Below, in pieces: positions 45,231-55,809 of a stretch of DNA of 64,000 nt. How positions within the stretch are numbered: position 1 is the first letter of the stretch; each line of letters begins with the position of its first letter. The stretch is from Thermoleophilia bacterium UBA6103 (lineage in GTDB: Bacteria > Actinomycetota > Thermoleophilia > UBA2241), in the NCBI GenBank assembly GCA_002423545.1, contig DIWP01000056.1, forward strand, positions 1 to 64,000, given 5' to 3'. A program made the translations under genes and the position numbers. The notes under the pieces were generated by a model. It had not been told where the DNA came from. It did not search any database and was given only the letters and a program-made list of their open reading frames with translations.

Positions 45231-46081
45231 CAGTCGATCGGCTCCTCGTCTCGGCCCAGGCCGGAGTACGGGTCGGGCGGATGCTGCCGGTCGCCGCGGG
45301 GAGGCGCGGTGGCCGGGTCAGGGGTGTCCGGTGACTCGTCAAGGACGAGCGGACCGGCCTGGAGGGGACCGTCCGCTCCCTCGCCCGGGGCCGGCTCACC
45401 GGGACTCACTCCGCGGAGCATCGCGAACCGCCGGGCTCGCCGCATGCGCACGCGCTTGACGGCGAGACCGATGAGGCTCGGCGTGATGGAGAGCAGGACG
45501 ACACCCAGGAGCATGAGGGCCAGGTTGTCCCTGACCCAGGGGATGGAGCCGAACCAGTAGCCGGCGCCGACGAAGATCGTCACCCAGGTCAGGGAGGCGA
45601 TGCCGTCGAAGAGGAGGAAACGGTGGAGGTCCATGCGGGCGGCGCCGGCCACGAACGGCGCCAGCGTGCGGACCACCGGCATGAAGCGCGCGAACACGAT
45701 CGCCCGCCCTCCGTACTTCTCGTAGAACTCGTGCGCCTGCGCCACGTGATCGGCCCTGAGATAGCGTCGCGGCTTGGCCATCACCCGGCGGCCGACGAAA
45801 CGGCCGATGAGGTAGTTGGAGAGGTCGCCGAGGAAGGCGGCGACGAACAGCAGCGGCCCAAGGATGAGGATGTTGAGGTAGCCGCTGCCGGCGAGCGAGC
45901 CGCTGGCGATGAGCAGCGACTCGCCGGGGAGCCAAGGCGCGATGACCACACCCGTCTCGAGGAAGATGACCAGGAAGACGAGGACGTAGACCCAGGCGCC
46001 GAGCGACTCGACGAGCTGGGCGAGGTAGACGTCCATGTGGACGACGTACTCCCAGACGGTCCTCAGGGTCTCCAGCTCCAC
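45230..46081 (-). CDS. DedA family membrane protein
   Basis: DedA proteins are polytopic inner-membrane proteins linked to lipid scrambling and membrane homeostasis. The 283-residue product shows the SNARE-associated/DedA core: FLVIFLETGVVIAPWLPGES, FLGDLSNYLIGRFVGRR, RFMPVVRTLAPFVAGAARM (the conserved F.R..P..R motif) and GIASLTWVTIFVGAGYW. The C-terminal ~60 residues are a Pro/Asp-rich cytoplasmic tail not usual for the family. GTG 46081 is chosen because GGGAGGT lies directly upstream; in-frame starts at 46132 and 46036 are alternatives. It is coupled to the zinc-ribbon gene. Confidence 0.88.
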   Translation of the reverse strand: MELETLRTVWEYVVHMDVYLAQLVESLGAWVYVLVFLVIFLETGVVIAPWLPGESLLIASGSLAGSGYLNILILGPLLFVAAFLGDLSNYLIGRFVGRRVMAKPRRYLRADHVAQAHEFYEKYGGRAIVFARFMPVVRTLAPFVAGAARMDLHRFLLFDGIASLTWVTIFVGAGYWFGSIPWVRDNLALMLLGVVLLSITPSLIGLAVKRVRMRRARRFAMLRGVSPGEPAPGEGADGPLQAGPLVLDESPDTPDPATAPPRGDRQHPPDPYSGLGRDEEPID

Positions 46082-46247
46082 CCACCTCCCGCCGGGGTCG
46101 CCCGGGGCGTGCCCGCGCCGGGGCCGGGACACCTGCGACGCTCACGTGTCCACTCCGAAAGTGGACGCCGCCGTTCGCCGCACGAACATGCCGGCCGGGT
46201 CCGGCTTGCCGACCGGCGTTGAACGGCCGACGTGCGGCGGCCGACCG

Positions 46248-47408
46248 TCAGGCGGCCGATCCCGCGCCGGCGGTCGGCGAGCCGTCGCCGGCCGGACCCG
46301 GCACTGCCGGCGACTCGGCGCCCGCCCGCCGCAGCCGCTGCCGGCCGGCGTACACCAGATGGTACCTGTCGAAGAGGATGATCAGCAGGGTGACGAGGAA
46401 GATGAAGAACAGCAGCGCCACGAAGGGTACGCGGCCCTCTCTGAGACCGAGGATGTTCTCGACGGTCTCGAGGATGGCGGCGAGACCGAAGTTGATGGCC
46501 ATCATGACGACCAGCTCGATGACCACCCGCCGCCAGGTGCGTCCACGACGGGCCAGCCACTGGCTCACCATCGTGCTGAGCGCGACGAAGACGATCACCG
46601 AGAGCGCGATCTGGAACGGTCGGTTGCCGCTCGGCGCCAGGAACTGGGCGAAGATGACGACGATGACGGCGATCAGCACCGCTTTCTGTGCCAGCGCTCT
46701 GTCGAACACCCGCTCCTTGGCCCGGGAGTCGCGGTAGAGGTCGGCGCCGGTGAGCTCCGGCGGCAGCGGGTCGGCAAGGAGGCGGAAGCGATGATCGGCG
46801 GCCGGCGCCTTGTGCGTGATCCACCACCAGGCGAAGCCGATGACCGCCACCCCGACGATCACCATCGGGATCACCGTCCACGGGTAGTCGGAGACGAAGT
46901 CGGTGAAATCGAGCTCGGCGATGTGGATCCACCACTCCTGCGGCAGCTTGATAACGATCCAGATGAACGCCGCCGAGCCGATCGCCACCTTCATGGTCAT
47001 CCGTGTCTGGTCCCAGCGGATGCGGCAGAGCTCGAAGAAGAGGAAGAAGTACTCGAACGTGTTGGGGAACACGAACAGCAGCCAGCGCTCCTGCGTGAGC
47101 TCGAAGAGCAGGTTGCCGACCAGCCGGTAGTAGAAGAGGAACAGCGAGACACGGAAGGCCGGTACGTTGGTCCAGTTCCGGAAGGTGCTGAGGTAGGCGA
47201 CGGTGAGGTAGTAGATGTCGAGGGCTTTGTCGTAGGACTGGTAGCCGTCGAGGTCGATGGCCGGGAACTGCTGGAAGATGGTCTGGTCGGCGGCGTCGAG
47301 GATGAGGCAGCTGAGCAGCCCCACGACCGGGACGTAGGGGATGAGCAGCGGGAGCAGAAGACGGGCGCCGACGACCAGCACGATGATCAGGATCTCGGTG
47401 GTCCCCAT
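46248..47408 (-). CDS. Uncharacterised polytopic membrane protein
   Basis: The 386-residue protein has about nine hydrophobic segments, including MGTTEILIIVLVVGARLLLP at the start and FVALLFFIFLVTLLIILF near the end. Aromatic-rich loops such as YDKALDIYYLTVAYLSTFRN, FYYRLVGNLLFELTQERWLL and NTFEYFFLFFE resemble conserved actinobacterial integral membrane proteins without assigned function. The C-terminus is Ala/Gly/Pro-rich and cytoplasmic. ATG 47408 has GAGGGGGG about 9 bases upstream. It is divergent from the carboxylesterase gene. Transport or lipid-related roles are possible but unsupported. Confidence 0.75.
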   Translation of the reverse strand: MGTTEILIIVLVVGARLLLPLLIPYVPVVGLLSCLILDAADQTIFQQFPAIDLDGYQSYDKALDIYYLTVAYLSTFRNWTNVPAFRVSLFLFYYRLVGNLLFELTQERWLLFVFPNTFEYFFLFFELCRIRWDQTRMTMKVAIGSAAFIWIVIKLPQEWWIHIAELDFTDFVSDYPWTVIPMVIVGVAVIGFAWWWITHKAPAADHRFRLLADPLPPELTGADLYRDSRAKERVFDRALAQKAVLIAVIVVIFAQFLAPSGNRPFQIALSVIVFVALSTMVSQWLARRGRTWRRVVIELVVMMAINFGLAAILETVENILGLREGRVPFVALLFFIFLVTLLIILFDRYHLVYAGRQRLRRAGAESPAVPGPAGDGSPTAGAGSAA

Positions 47409-47719
47409 GCGGTCATCCCCCCCCTCGCGTATCGAGCACTGCCCGTCTGTGCCGTGCGTCGCTGTGGCCGGCGTCTGCTCCCCATTTGCGCCGCCCATGA
47501 TATTCGCTTTCGCGGGCGCGTGCGCGCGAGACGGCGGGTACGTACGCGCGAGGCGCCGGCTCGTGCCTGCGTGCCTCCGGGCTCAGTCCGCGAGGCGCCG
47601 GGCGGGGACGTGCGGGGGGCTCCGGGCTCGTGACGGGCTGGTGAGGTTCGCCGGCCGGCGGTGACAGTGCTGCCCGGTGTCCCGGCCGGTCCTCCTCAAG
47701 ACACGGAGGGCGTTGGACG
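47409..47719. other. Divergent intergenic region
   Basis: The region separates the membrane-protein gene (minus) from the carboxylesterase gene (plus). It contains a minus-strand TATCAT (47497-47502) that could be a -10, a CGCGAGGCGCCGG 13-mer present twice (near 47546 and 47599), and most of the TCAA-N15-GGACGATG element that ends at the esterase start. No gene is supported. Confidence 0.5.

Positions 47720-47722
<3 letters not shown>
47696..47722 (+). promoter_or_regulatory. Third, ambiguous copy of the TCAA-N15-GGACGAT element
   Basis: TCAA (47696-47699), 15 bases, GGACGATG (47715-47722): same spacing and bases as the elements before budA and the RsbW-like gene. However, its last three bases are the esterase ATG, and a GGAGGG ribosome-binding site sits in the spacer. 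If it is a promoter, the true esterase start would be ATG 47813. It may be coincidence. Confidence 0.3.
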
Positions 47723-49497
<1,775 letters not shown>

Positions 49498-49522
<25 letters not shown>

Positions 49523-49557
49523 TGCGCGAGCCATGCCGGCGGTTCGCGGGGATGATG
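49498..49557. repeat. Direct repeat, 27 nt x 2, at the esterase 3' end
   Basis: A 27-mer (starts CCATGCCGGCGGTTCGCGGG) lies at 49498-49524 and again, identically, at 49531-49557, period 33. The first copy includes the esterase's last codons and TGA, so the second is a non-coding copy of the gene end. Confidence 0.9.
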
Positions 49558-49561
49558 TTCA

Positions 49562-49599
49562 ACGGGGGTCCGCCGATCATGTGATCGGCGGACCCCCGT
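49562..49599 (+). terminator. Strong terminator after the carboxylesterase gene
   Basis: An uninterrupted 18-bp complementarity (49562-49579 with 49582-49599) closes on two bases, so effectively a 16-17 bp stem with a tetraloop. It is followed by a C/T-rich stretch. Confidence 0.85.
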
Positions 49600-50053
49600 C
49601 GTCTGCCCCCTGGCCGCTTGGTGGCGTAGACCAGTCCCAACGATACTGTGATGCGGAGCTTACACTCTCCTGACCCGACCGCCGACTGCGTCGTGTCGCC
49701 ACGCCGGGCAACACGTGCCGGTCGGGTCGACTCGACGAGCATGTTCTCGATCGGGGCAGGCTCGATCGGCATCTGTCCTACAGGTACGGGCTCGACCAGC
49801 ATGTGCTCGACCAGCATGTGCTCGACCGGTACGGGCTCGACCGGCACTCGCCGGACCGCTGCGGGCTCGACCGGTGCGTGTCCGACCGGCCGCGGGCGGG
49901 CATCGCCGTGCCCGGTGTCTTGGTCTATGCTCTTGTGGGAGCTGAGGCTCGCGGCCGGCGAGCGGATGGTCACGGCCGGTGACCTTGGAGTCGTGGGCGG
50001 TGACTCTGTAGTCGCGGTCGTAGCCGCGGCCGCTGGCAGGAGAGGGGATAGCT
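49600..50053. other. Gene-poor region with minisatellite, upstream of the amine oxidase gene
   Basis: Besides the 15-nt array listed separately, this 450-base region has no gene I can support. Frames on both strands remain open through the array only because a 15-nt unit preserves frame (they would give repeated STGTG-like or PVEPV-like pentapeptides), and neither has a convincing start, family match or codon pattern. Confidence 0.55.
49741..49890. repeat. Minisatellite, ten 15-nt units
   Basis: Ten consecutive 15-base units with consensus close to RYGKGCTCGACCGGY fill exactly 150 bases. Units 5 and 6 (ATGTGCTCGACCAGC, ATGTGCTCGACCGGT) and units 4 and 7 are nearly identical, while units 1-3 and 8 are more diverged. 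The period of five codons would be frame-neutral if transcribed. The array lies about 165 bases upstream of the amine oxidase start. Confidence 0.9.
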
Positions 50054-51541
50054 GTGAGCGCCGGACTCGGAAGCGAGCGTGGTCCCGCGGCCGGTGATGG
50101 GCCGATCGCCGGGGGATCGGGTGCCGGGACCACGTGCGACGCGGCGGTCGTCGGCGCCGGCGTCTCGGGGCTGGCGGCGGCGGTGCATCTGCGGCGGGCC
50201 GGTCTCATCACGCGCGTCTTCGAGGCCGCCGACGACATCGGCGGACGCGTACGCACCGACGTCCACGAAGGCTTTCGTCTCGACCGTGGCTTTCAGGTAC
50301 TGTTGACCGCCTACCCTGAGGCGGCGGCTGTGCTCGACTACCGGGCACTCGATCTGCGACGGTTCAATGCCGGGGCGCTGGTCTGGTCCGGCGGCCGCCT
50401 TCACACGTTGGTGGATCCGCGGCGCCGGCCGACCGACGCCGCGGCGTCTCTGCACGGCGTGCTCGGCGCCCTGCGCGGCGCCGTCGCCGGGCCGGCCGAC
50501 GATCTGCGGGTACTGCGCCTGGTGCGACTCCTGCAGCGGACCGAGGTCGCCGAGCTGTTCACGGCGAAGCAGACGACCACGGCGCGACTGCTGGCCGCCG
50601 CCGGCTTCTCCGACCGTATCGTCGAGCGGTTCTTCCGGCCGTTCCTGGGCGGTGTCTTCCTTGAACCCGGTCTGTCGACCGCGAGCGGCATGTTCGGGTT
50701 CGTCTTGAAGATGTTCGCGGACGGCGCCGCGGCGTTGCCGGCGGCGGGCATGGGCGCGATACCGCGGCAGCTCGCCGGGCGGCTGGAGGCCGGCACGATC
50801 ACGACCGGCACACCGGTGACCGCGGTACGGGGCGCCACCGACCCGTCCGGTGGTGAGGTCGTGGCTGTATTGGGTCCAGATGGGGAGCTGTGCCGCGCCC
50901 GCGTCGTGATCATCGCCACCGATGAGGCGCTCCCAGGCACGGTGCCCGCGGAAATGGGAAGGGCCGAATGGCATGCGGTGACGTGCCTGTACTTCGACGC
51001 CCCCCGTTCGCCGGTGCGCGGACCCTGGCTGCTGCTCAACGGCGCCGGTCCTGCCGGCCAGGGCGCCGGTCCGGTCAACAACGTGGCGGTGCTCAGCGAG
51101 GTGGCGCCGGAATACGCGCCGCCGGGCCGGGCGCTCATCTCGGTGAGTGTGTTGGGCATCCCGGACGATGACGATGAACCACTGGCGGCTCAGGTGCTGG
51201 GTCAGCTCGGCGTCTGGTTCGGCGGTCATCGTCGCCGCCGACCGCTGCGATCGACCGTGACGGGGTCCGTCGCCGCCGGCCCGCTCCCGGACTGGCGCCT
51301 GCTGCGGGTGGACCGCATCGAGCGGGCTCTGCCGGCGTTCGGTCCGCGGCGCGCGGCCGCCGTCGGCGAGGTGCTCGCCGGCCGGACTGTCGCAACGGAT
51401 GGAGGCGGCGCGGCCGGCGCTGGCGACGCGCGTGTACCCGGCGTCTTCTTCTGCGGCGACCGCTTCGACACCCCTTCGCTCAACGGTGCCCTGTCATCGG
51501 CGCGCCGGACAGCCGCCGCGGTCGCTGCGTATCTCCGGTAG
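50054..51541 (+). CDS. Flavin-containing amine oxidase/phytoene-desaturase-like oxidoreductase
   Basis: The 495-residue flavoprotein has the FAD dinucleotide motif DAAVVGAGVSGLAAAVHLRRAG near residue 32, the GGRVRTD motif, RFFRPFLGGVFLEP, and a C-terminal FAD-contact region FFCGDRFDTPSLNGALSSAR. It is closest in make-up to FAD-dependent amine oxidase/protoporphyrinogen-oxidase-like proteins of unknown substrate found widely in Actinobacteria. The N-terminal ~28 residues are Gly-rich and extra. GTG 50054 follows GAGAGGGG. The stop is TAG, the second of two in the window. The gene converges with the AhpD-like gene. Confidence 0.83.
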   Translation: MSAGLGSERGPAAGDGPIAGGSGAGTTCDAAVVGAGVSGLAAAVHLRRAGLITRVFEAADDIGGRVRTDVHEGFRLDRGFQVLLTAYPEAAAVLDYRALDLRRFNAGALVWSGGRLHTLVDPRRRPTDAAASLHGVLGALRGAVAGPADDLRVLRLVRLLQRTEVAELFTAKQTTTARLLAAAGFSDRIVERFFRPFLGGVFLEPGLSTASGMFGFVLKMFADGAAALPAAGMGAIPRQLAGRLEAGTITTGTPVTAVRGATDPSGGEVVAVLGPDGELCRARVVIIATDEALPGTVPAEMGRAEWHAVTCLYFDAPRSPVRGPWLLLNGAGPAGQGAGPVNNVAVLSEVAPEYAPPGRALISVSVLGIPDDDDEPLAAQVLGQLGVWFGGHRRRRPLRSTVTGSVAAGPLPDWRLLRVDRIERALPAFGPRRAAAVGEVLAGRTVATDGGGAAGAGDARVPGVFFCGDRFDTPSLNGALSSARRTAAAVAAYLR

Positions 51542-51670
51542 GGCGAGGCGCTCGACCTGAGCGGGCACGACACGGCCGATCAGGGTGTCGACGGGGTCGT
51601 CCGGTCGGCGGCGGGGCGGCGCCGGCAGTCGGCCTCGGTCGGCGGCATGGCGGCGCCGGGTGGACGCGCG

Positions 51671-52198
51671 TCAGCCGGCGGGGCGCGTCTCGTCGCCGTG
51701 CAGGCCGCAGCGGCCGAACGTGAGCCGATAGAGCAGGTAGTCGGCGGTGTTGCCGAGCAGGTTGCCGATCCGGATCATGCGCAGCACGATGCGGATCGCC
51801 TCGGCTTTCTCCTCGCCGTAGACCTCGGTGAGATGCGTGTCCGCCTCCGGGTCCGGTCGAGCGTCGGTCTGCGCCCAGTGCTGGGCGTAGAGCAGCGCCG
51901 GGAGCTCGTCGGCCGGCGACTCCCGGGGGATGGCGCCGGCGAGCAGCTCGCGCAGCTCCGGCTCCGGCACGCCGCTGGCCAGCGCCTGGCGTGAGTGGAA
52001 GGTGCTGCAGTAGCGGCAGCCGTTCACCTGGGTGACGACCATCATCAGCCGTTCCCGGAAGTCGGCGGGGATGAGTTCGCGCATGGCACGACGGACCAGC
52101 GTCCGGCGCGACACGATGGCCTGGGCGTCGCGCAGGAACCGGCCGGGGCGGGAGTAGTAGCGGCGACGGAACCTGCTTGCCTGTGACGCGGCGCTCAC
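51671..52198 (-). CDS. AhpD-like/carboxymuconolactone decarboxylase family protein
   Basis: The 175-residue protein contains the peroxidase-type motif NGCRYCSTFHSRQAL (CxxC then His), the catalytic element of AhpD-like alkylhydroperoxidases, within an all-helical fold (RRAMRELIPADFRERL, LRELLAGAIPR). The N-terminus has a basic helix and the C-terminus a hydrophobic helix (RIGNLLGNTADYLLYRL). It probably reduces peroxides or disulfide partners. GTG 52198 with GGGGAGAT upstream is preferred to ATG 52231. It lies 76 bases after the MFS gene on the same strand, so the two may be cotranscribed. Confidence 0.83.
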   Translation of the reverse strand: MSAASQASRFRRRYYSRPGRFLRDAQAIVSRRTLVRRAMRELIPADFRERLMMVVTQVNGCRYCSTFHSRQALASGVPEPELRELLAGAIPRESPADELPALLYAQHWAQTDARPDPEADTHLTEVYGEEKAEAIRIVLRMIRIGNLLGNTADYLLYRLTFGRCGLHGDETRPAG

Positions 52199-52274
52199 AT
52201 CTCTCCCCGGTCGCTCGAAGTCGCCGCCGGCCATGATCCGTTGCGGCGGGCGACGGTGCGGACACGACTGTACC

Positions 52275-53543
52275 TCAAGCCACCGGCAGCTCGCCTTCGG
52301 CCTCTGCAGTCGAGAGCACCGGCTCGGGTATCGGCGCCGGCCGCCGCGACGTGGCTGCGAACACTGCCAGCGCGCCGGCTGCCGCACCGGCCATGAGCAA
52401 CGCCATCGGCACGTCGCTCACGCCGCCGCCGATGGTCGCCAGCGGCGTGGCGGCGGCGCCCAGCGCCAGCCGCAGCGTGCCGAAGTAGGCCGACGCGGAG
52501 CCGGCGACGTCGGGATGCAGCGAGAGCGCCAGTGCGGTCACGTTGGGCGTCGCCACGCCCATCGACGCCACCAGGACGAAGAACGGCACGGCTACGGCGG
52601 CGATGCCGAGGCCGCCGATCGCCGTGACCGCCACCAGCGCCACGCCGGCGGCCAGCAGCGACACCAGGCTGGCGCCCAACAGGGCGCGCGGCGAGAAGCG
52701 CGCCAGCAGGAAGCCGTTGAGCTGCGCCGCCAGCAGCATGCCGACCGCGTTGGCGGCGAACAGGAGGCTGAAGACGGTCGGCGAGGCGCCGTAGATGTCC
52801 TGCAGCACGAACGACGAGGTCGAGAGGTAGGCGAAGAACACCGCATACGTGAGGGCGCTGGTGACGGTGAAGCCCATGAAGTGCCCATCTCGGGAGAGAC
52901 GGCCCATGGTGCGCGCCGCCACGGTCAGACCGCGTGCCGTGCGGCGTTCGGCCGGCAGGCTTTCGCGCAGTCCCAGCGCGACCCCGAGGACGAGCACGAC
53001 GCCGATGCCGGTAAGCACGTAGTAGACCCCGCGCCACGACGTCAGGCGCAGGAGCTGAGCGCCGACGATCGGCGCCACGATCGGCGCCATGCCGCTGATC
53101 AGCGCCAGGCGGGAGAGGAAGTGGGCGGCGCGGCCGCCGCGGAAGTGGTCGGTGACCACGGCCATCGAGATAGCGACGCCGGCGGCTCCGGCCAACCCCT
53201 GCAGGGAGCGCGCCGCGATCAGGAAGCCGGCCGACGGAGCGAGGGCGCAGAGCAGCGACGCCACCGTGTAGATGGCGAGCCCGGCGAGCAGCGGTCGGCG
53301 GCGTCCGAACGTGTCGCTGAGCGGGCCGGCGAAGAGCTGGCCGATCCCGAGCCCGGCGAGGAACACCGTGACGGTGAGCTGGATCGATCGCGATCCGGCC
53401 TGCAGCTCGGCGGCGATGGACGGCAGCGCCGGCAGGTAGAGGTCGGTCGAGAACGGCCCGATGGTGCAGACGCCGCCCAGCACCACGATGAGCAGCAGGA
53501 ACGCGCTGCGGCCGAGTGGAGGGGGCTGGGGCGAGGCATCCAC
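52275..53543 (-). CDS. MFS drug efflux transporter, Bcr/CflA type
   Basis: The 422-residue protein has twelve predicted membrane helices and the DHA1 signatures: FSTDLYLPALPSIAAEL at helix 1, the motif-A loop GPLSDTFGRRRPLLAGL between helices 2 and 3, and RSLQGLAGAAGVAISMAVV, typical of Bcr/CflA exporters of drugs or small metabolites using the proton gradient. The GTG start at 53543 has AAGG about 8 bases upstream. The C-terminal tail is short and acidic. It is divergent from yajQ, with a CTGCG/CGCAG hairpin in between. Confidence 0.9.
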   Translation of the reverse strand: MDASPQPPPLGRSAFLLLIVVLGGVCTIGPFSTDLYLPALPSIAAELQAGSRSIQLTVTVFLAGLGIGQLFAGPLSDTFGRRRPLLAGLAIYTVASLLCALAPSAGFLIAARSLQGLAGAAGVAISMAVVTDHFRGGRAAHFLSRLALISGMAPIVAPIVGAQLLRLTSWRGVYYVLTGIGVVLVLGVALGLRESLPAERRTARGLTVAARTMGRLSRDGHFMGFTVTSALTYAVFFAYLSTSSFVLQDIYGASPTVFSLLFAANAVGMLLAAQLNGFLLARFSPRALLGASLVSLLAAGVALVAVTAIGGLGIAAVAVPFFVLVASMGVATPNVTALALSLHPDVAGSASAYFGTLRLALGAAATPLATIGGGVSDVPMALLMAGAAAGALAVFAATSRRPAPIPEPVLSTAEAEGELPVA

Positions 53544-53639
53544 GCCCGCACCTTATCAGGGGTGTGAGCATAGACTGCGGGGGCGCAGGTGAGAAGAGCG
53601 GCGGGGCCGGAGGCTTCGTGCGGCGCCGCCTGCGGACAA

Positions 53640-53649
53640 GCGGTACCAT
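53640..53649 (+). promoter_or_regulatory. Extended -10-like element upstream of yajQ
   Basis: GCGGTACCAT, identical to the decamer at 29166-29175, ends 52 bases before the yajQ GTG. Confidence 0.35.
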
Positions 53650-53701
53650 GGAATCGCTGTCGCAGCCGGCAGGCTGAGAGGCACAGAGGCAGGAGGCGCT
53701 C

Positions 53702-54193
53702 GTGGCCAAGGAACTGTCGTTCGACGTGGTGAGCCAGGTCGACATGAACGAGGTCCGCAACGCGGTGCAGATGGCGCAGAAGGAGCTGGCGACGCGCTTC
53801 GACTTCAAGAAGAGCGTCAGCAAGATCACGCTCGAGGGCGACGCGATCGTCCTCGTCAGCGACGACCAGGGCAAGCTCAAGTCGGTCGTCGACGTGCTCG
53901 AGGAGAAGCTGGTGCGCCGCAAGGTGCCCATCAAGGCGCTCGACTACGGCAAGGTCGAGGACGCGTTGGGCGGCACCGTGCGCCAGCACGTCGGACTCAA
54001 GGTCGGCCTCAGCGACGAGAAGGCGCGCGCCATCAACAAGCTCATCCGCAAGGAGTTCAAGAAGGTCAAGGTGAACATCCAGGGCGACAGCCTGCGGGTG
54101 GTCTCGGCCAAGAAGGACGAGCTGCAGGCCGTGATGGCGTTGCTGCGCGAGCAGGACTTCGGCCAGCCGCTGCAGTTCGTCAACTACCGCTGA
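53702..54193 (+). CDS. yajQ: YajQ family (UPF0234) nucleotide-binding protein
   Basis: The 163-residue protein matches the YajQ family across its full length: ELSFDVVSQVDMNEVRNAVQ, RFDFKKSVSKI, VRQHVGLKVGLSDEKARAIN and the C-terminal DFGQPLQFVNYR. The fold has two ferredoxin-like RNA/nucleotide-binding domains; some homologues bind c-di-GMP and act as effectors. A diguanylate cyclase is encoded at 34592-36604, so such a link is possible but only inferred. GTG 53702 follows AGGAGG. Confidence 0.96.
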   Translation: MAKELSFDVVSQVDMNEVRNAVQMAQKELATRFDFKKSVSKITLEGDAIVLVSDDQGKLKSVVDVLEEKLVRRKVPIKALDYGKVEDALGGTVRQHVGLKVGLSDEKARAINKLIRKEFKKVKVNIQGDSLRVVSAKKDELQAVMALLREQDFGQPLQFVNYR

Positions 54194-54309
54194 GCGGACG
54201 GCGCTCGCCGCAGGCGGCCGCCCGCGGACCGCTGCGGTTGCGAGGCGAGCCCGGCGCTGGCAACATGGCCGCGAGCGGGTCCACGACTCACGGGTGAGGA
54301 GTGTCATCG

Positions 54310-55707
54310 ATGCATACGCATGCCGATGTCGTCGTCATCGGCGGTGGACCCGCCGGCATCACCTTCACGAACGCGCTCCGCAAGATGAAGCCCGACGCGA
54401 GCGTGATCGTCCTGCGCCCCGAGCGTCACTCGATGGTGTACTGCGCCATCCCGTACGCCATCGAAGGCCTGTTCGACCCGCCCAAGGTGTTCAAGCGCGA
54501 CGAGCTGGTCACCGACTGCGGTGCCACGCTGGTGCAGCGGGCCGTCAGCGGCGTCGACCTGGCCGAGCGGCGGGTGACCGACGAGGCCGGCGACACCTAC
54601 TCCGCGGAGGCGCTGTTCCTGGCCACCGGCGCCTCGCCGGCACGACCTCCGGTACCGGGCAGCGAGGCCGCCAACGTCCACACGGTCAAGACCCAGGAAG
54701 ACATGGAGGCGCTCATCGGCTGCGTCGAGGGCGGCGCCCGTCGCGCCGTCGTCGTGGGCGCCGGCGCGATCGGCATCGAGCAGGCGCAGGCCTACGCCAC
54801 CCGCGGCATCGAGACCTATCTGGTGGACATCGCCCCGCAGGTGCTGCCGGCGATGCTCGACCCCGACATGACCGCGAAGGTCGAGCAGACGCTGAAGGAC
54901 CACGCAATCACGCTGCTGCTGTCGGCGCAGGTCTCCGAGCTGCAGGTGCGGGACGGGCGTGCCTTCCGCGTGCTGCTCTCCCAGGGCGAACCGATCGACC
55001 TTGACCCCGATAAGGACTTCGTCTGCTTCGCCGTGGGCATGCGGCCGGACATCGACCTCTTCCGGGACCAGGGCATGGAGATCGTCAAGGACGGGATCGT
55101 GGTGGACGGCCGCATGCGGACCAGCATCCCGCATGTCTACGCCGCCGGTGACTGCTGCGCCGGCGTCTCGCTCATCGACGGTCAGCCGATCAGCGGCAAG
55201 CTCGCCACCAACGCGGTGCCGATGGCCAAGACGGCGGCCCGGGTGGTGGCCGGCAAGGACGACGAGTACCCCGGCTTCGTCAACGGAGCGGCCACCTGCG
55301 CTTACGAGCAGCGAGTGGGCGCCACCGGCTTCACCGAGACGCTGGCCCGGCAGCGCGGCTTCGACCCGGTCGTCGGCTGGGGCGAGACGACCGCCCTGTT
55401 CCCGATGATGCCGGACTCCGGCAGCCTGAAGGTGAAGATCGTGGCCGACGCCAGGGACCTGCGCATCATCGGCGGCCAGGCGTCGAGCACGCATCCGGTG
55501 ACGGACAAGATGGACATCGTCTCGCTGGCCATCCAGCAGCGGCTGACGCTCAAGGGGCTGGCCAGAATGAGCTACAGCGCGCAGCCGTGGCAGAGCCACT
55601 TCCCGGCGCGCAACGCCATCGTCCAGGCGTGCGAGAGCGGGCTCGAGGCGTTCGCGGCCAGGGGCGAGCCGTACTCGTACCACGCGCTGCCGGAGTGTGT
55701 GATCTGA
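54310..55707 (+). CDS. CoA-disulfide reductase/NADH oxidase-like flavoprotein
   Basis: The 465-residue class-III pyridine nucleotide-disulfide oxidoreductase has the FAD motif VVVIGGGPAGITFTNAL, the single redox cysteine in MVYCAIPYAIEG (Cys45, as in CoA-disulfide reductases and NADH oxidases), the NAD(P) motif RRAVVVGAGAIGIEQAQAYA and the second FAD motif YAAGDCCAG. The C-terminal dimerisation domain is present, but there is no rhodanese fusion. Substrate (CoA disulfide, polysulfide, O2) is undetermined. ATG 54310 has GAGGA 9 bases upstream; GTG 54301 abuts it and is less likely. The gene converges with budA. Confidence 0.88.
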   Translation: MHTHADVVVIGGGPAGITFTNALRKMKPDASVIVLRPERHSMVYCAIPYAIEGLFDPPKVFKRDELVTDCGATLVQRAVSGVDLAERRVTDEAGDTYSAEALFLATGASPARPPVPGSEAANVHTVKTQEDMEALIGCVEGGARRAVVVGAGAIGIEQAQAYATRGIETYLVDIAPQVLPAMLDPDMTAKVEQTLKDHAITLLLSAQVSELQVRDGRAFRVLLSQGEPIDLDPDKDFVCFAVGMRPDIDLFRDQGMEIVKDGIVVDGRMRTSIPHVYAAGDCCAGVSLIDGQPISGKLATNAVPMAKTAARVVAGKDDEYPGFVNGAATCAYEQRVGATGFTETLARQRGFDPVVGWGETTALFPMMPDSGSLKVKIVADARDLRIIGGQASSTHPVTDKMDIVSLAIQQRLTLKGLARMSYSAQPWQSHFPARNAIVQACESGLEAFAARGEPYSYHALPECVI

Positions 55708-55760
55708 GGCCCGCCGTCGACTCTCCGTGAACGTGCTCGGGGCGTGAGGCGGCGAGACCC

Positions 55761-55788
55761 AGGGCGCCACCGTGAGAGGTCGGCGCCT
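55761..55788. terminator. Imperfect hairpin between convergent genes
   Basis: AGGGCGCCACC and GGTCGGCGCCT pair with one bulge around a GTGAGA loop, between the stops of the flavoprotein gene (plus) and budA (minus). It probably serves as a bidirectional terminator. Confidence 0.45.
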
Positions 55789-55809
55789 CGGCGCTCGCGT
55801 CGTCGGCGG

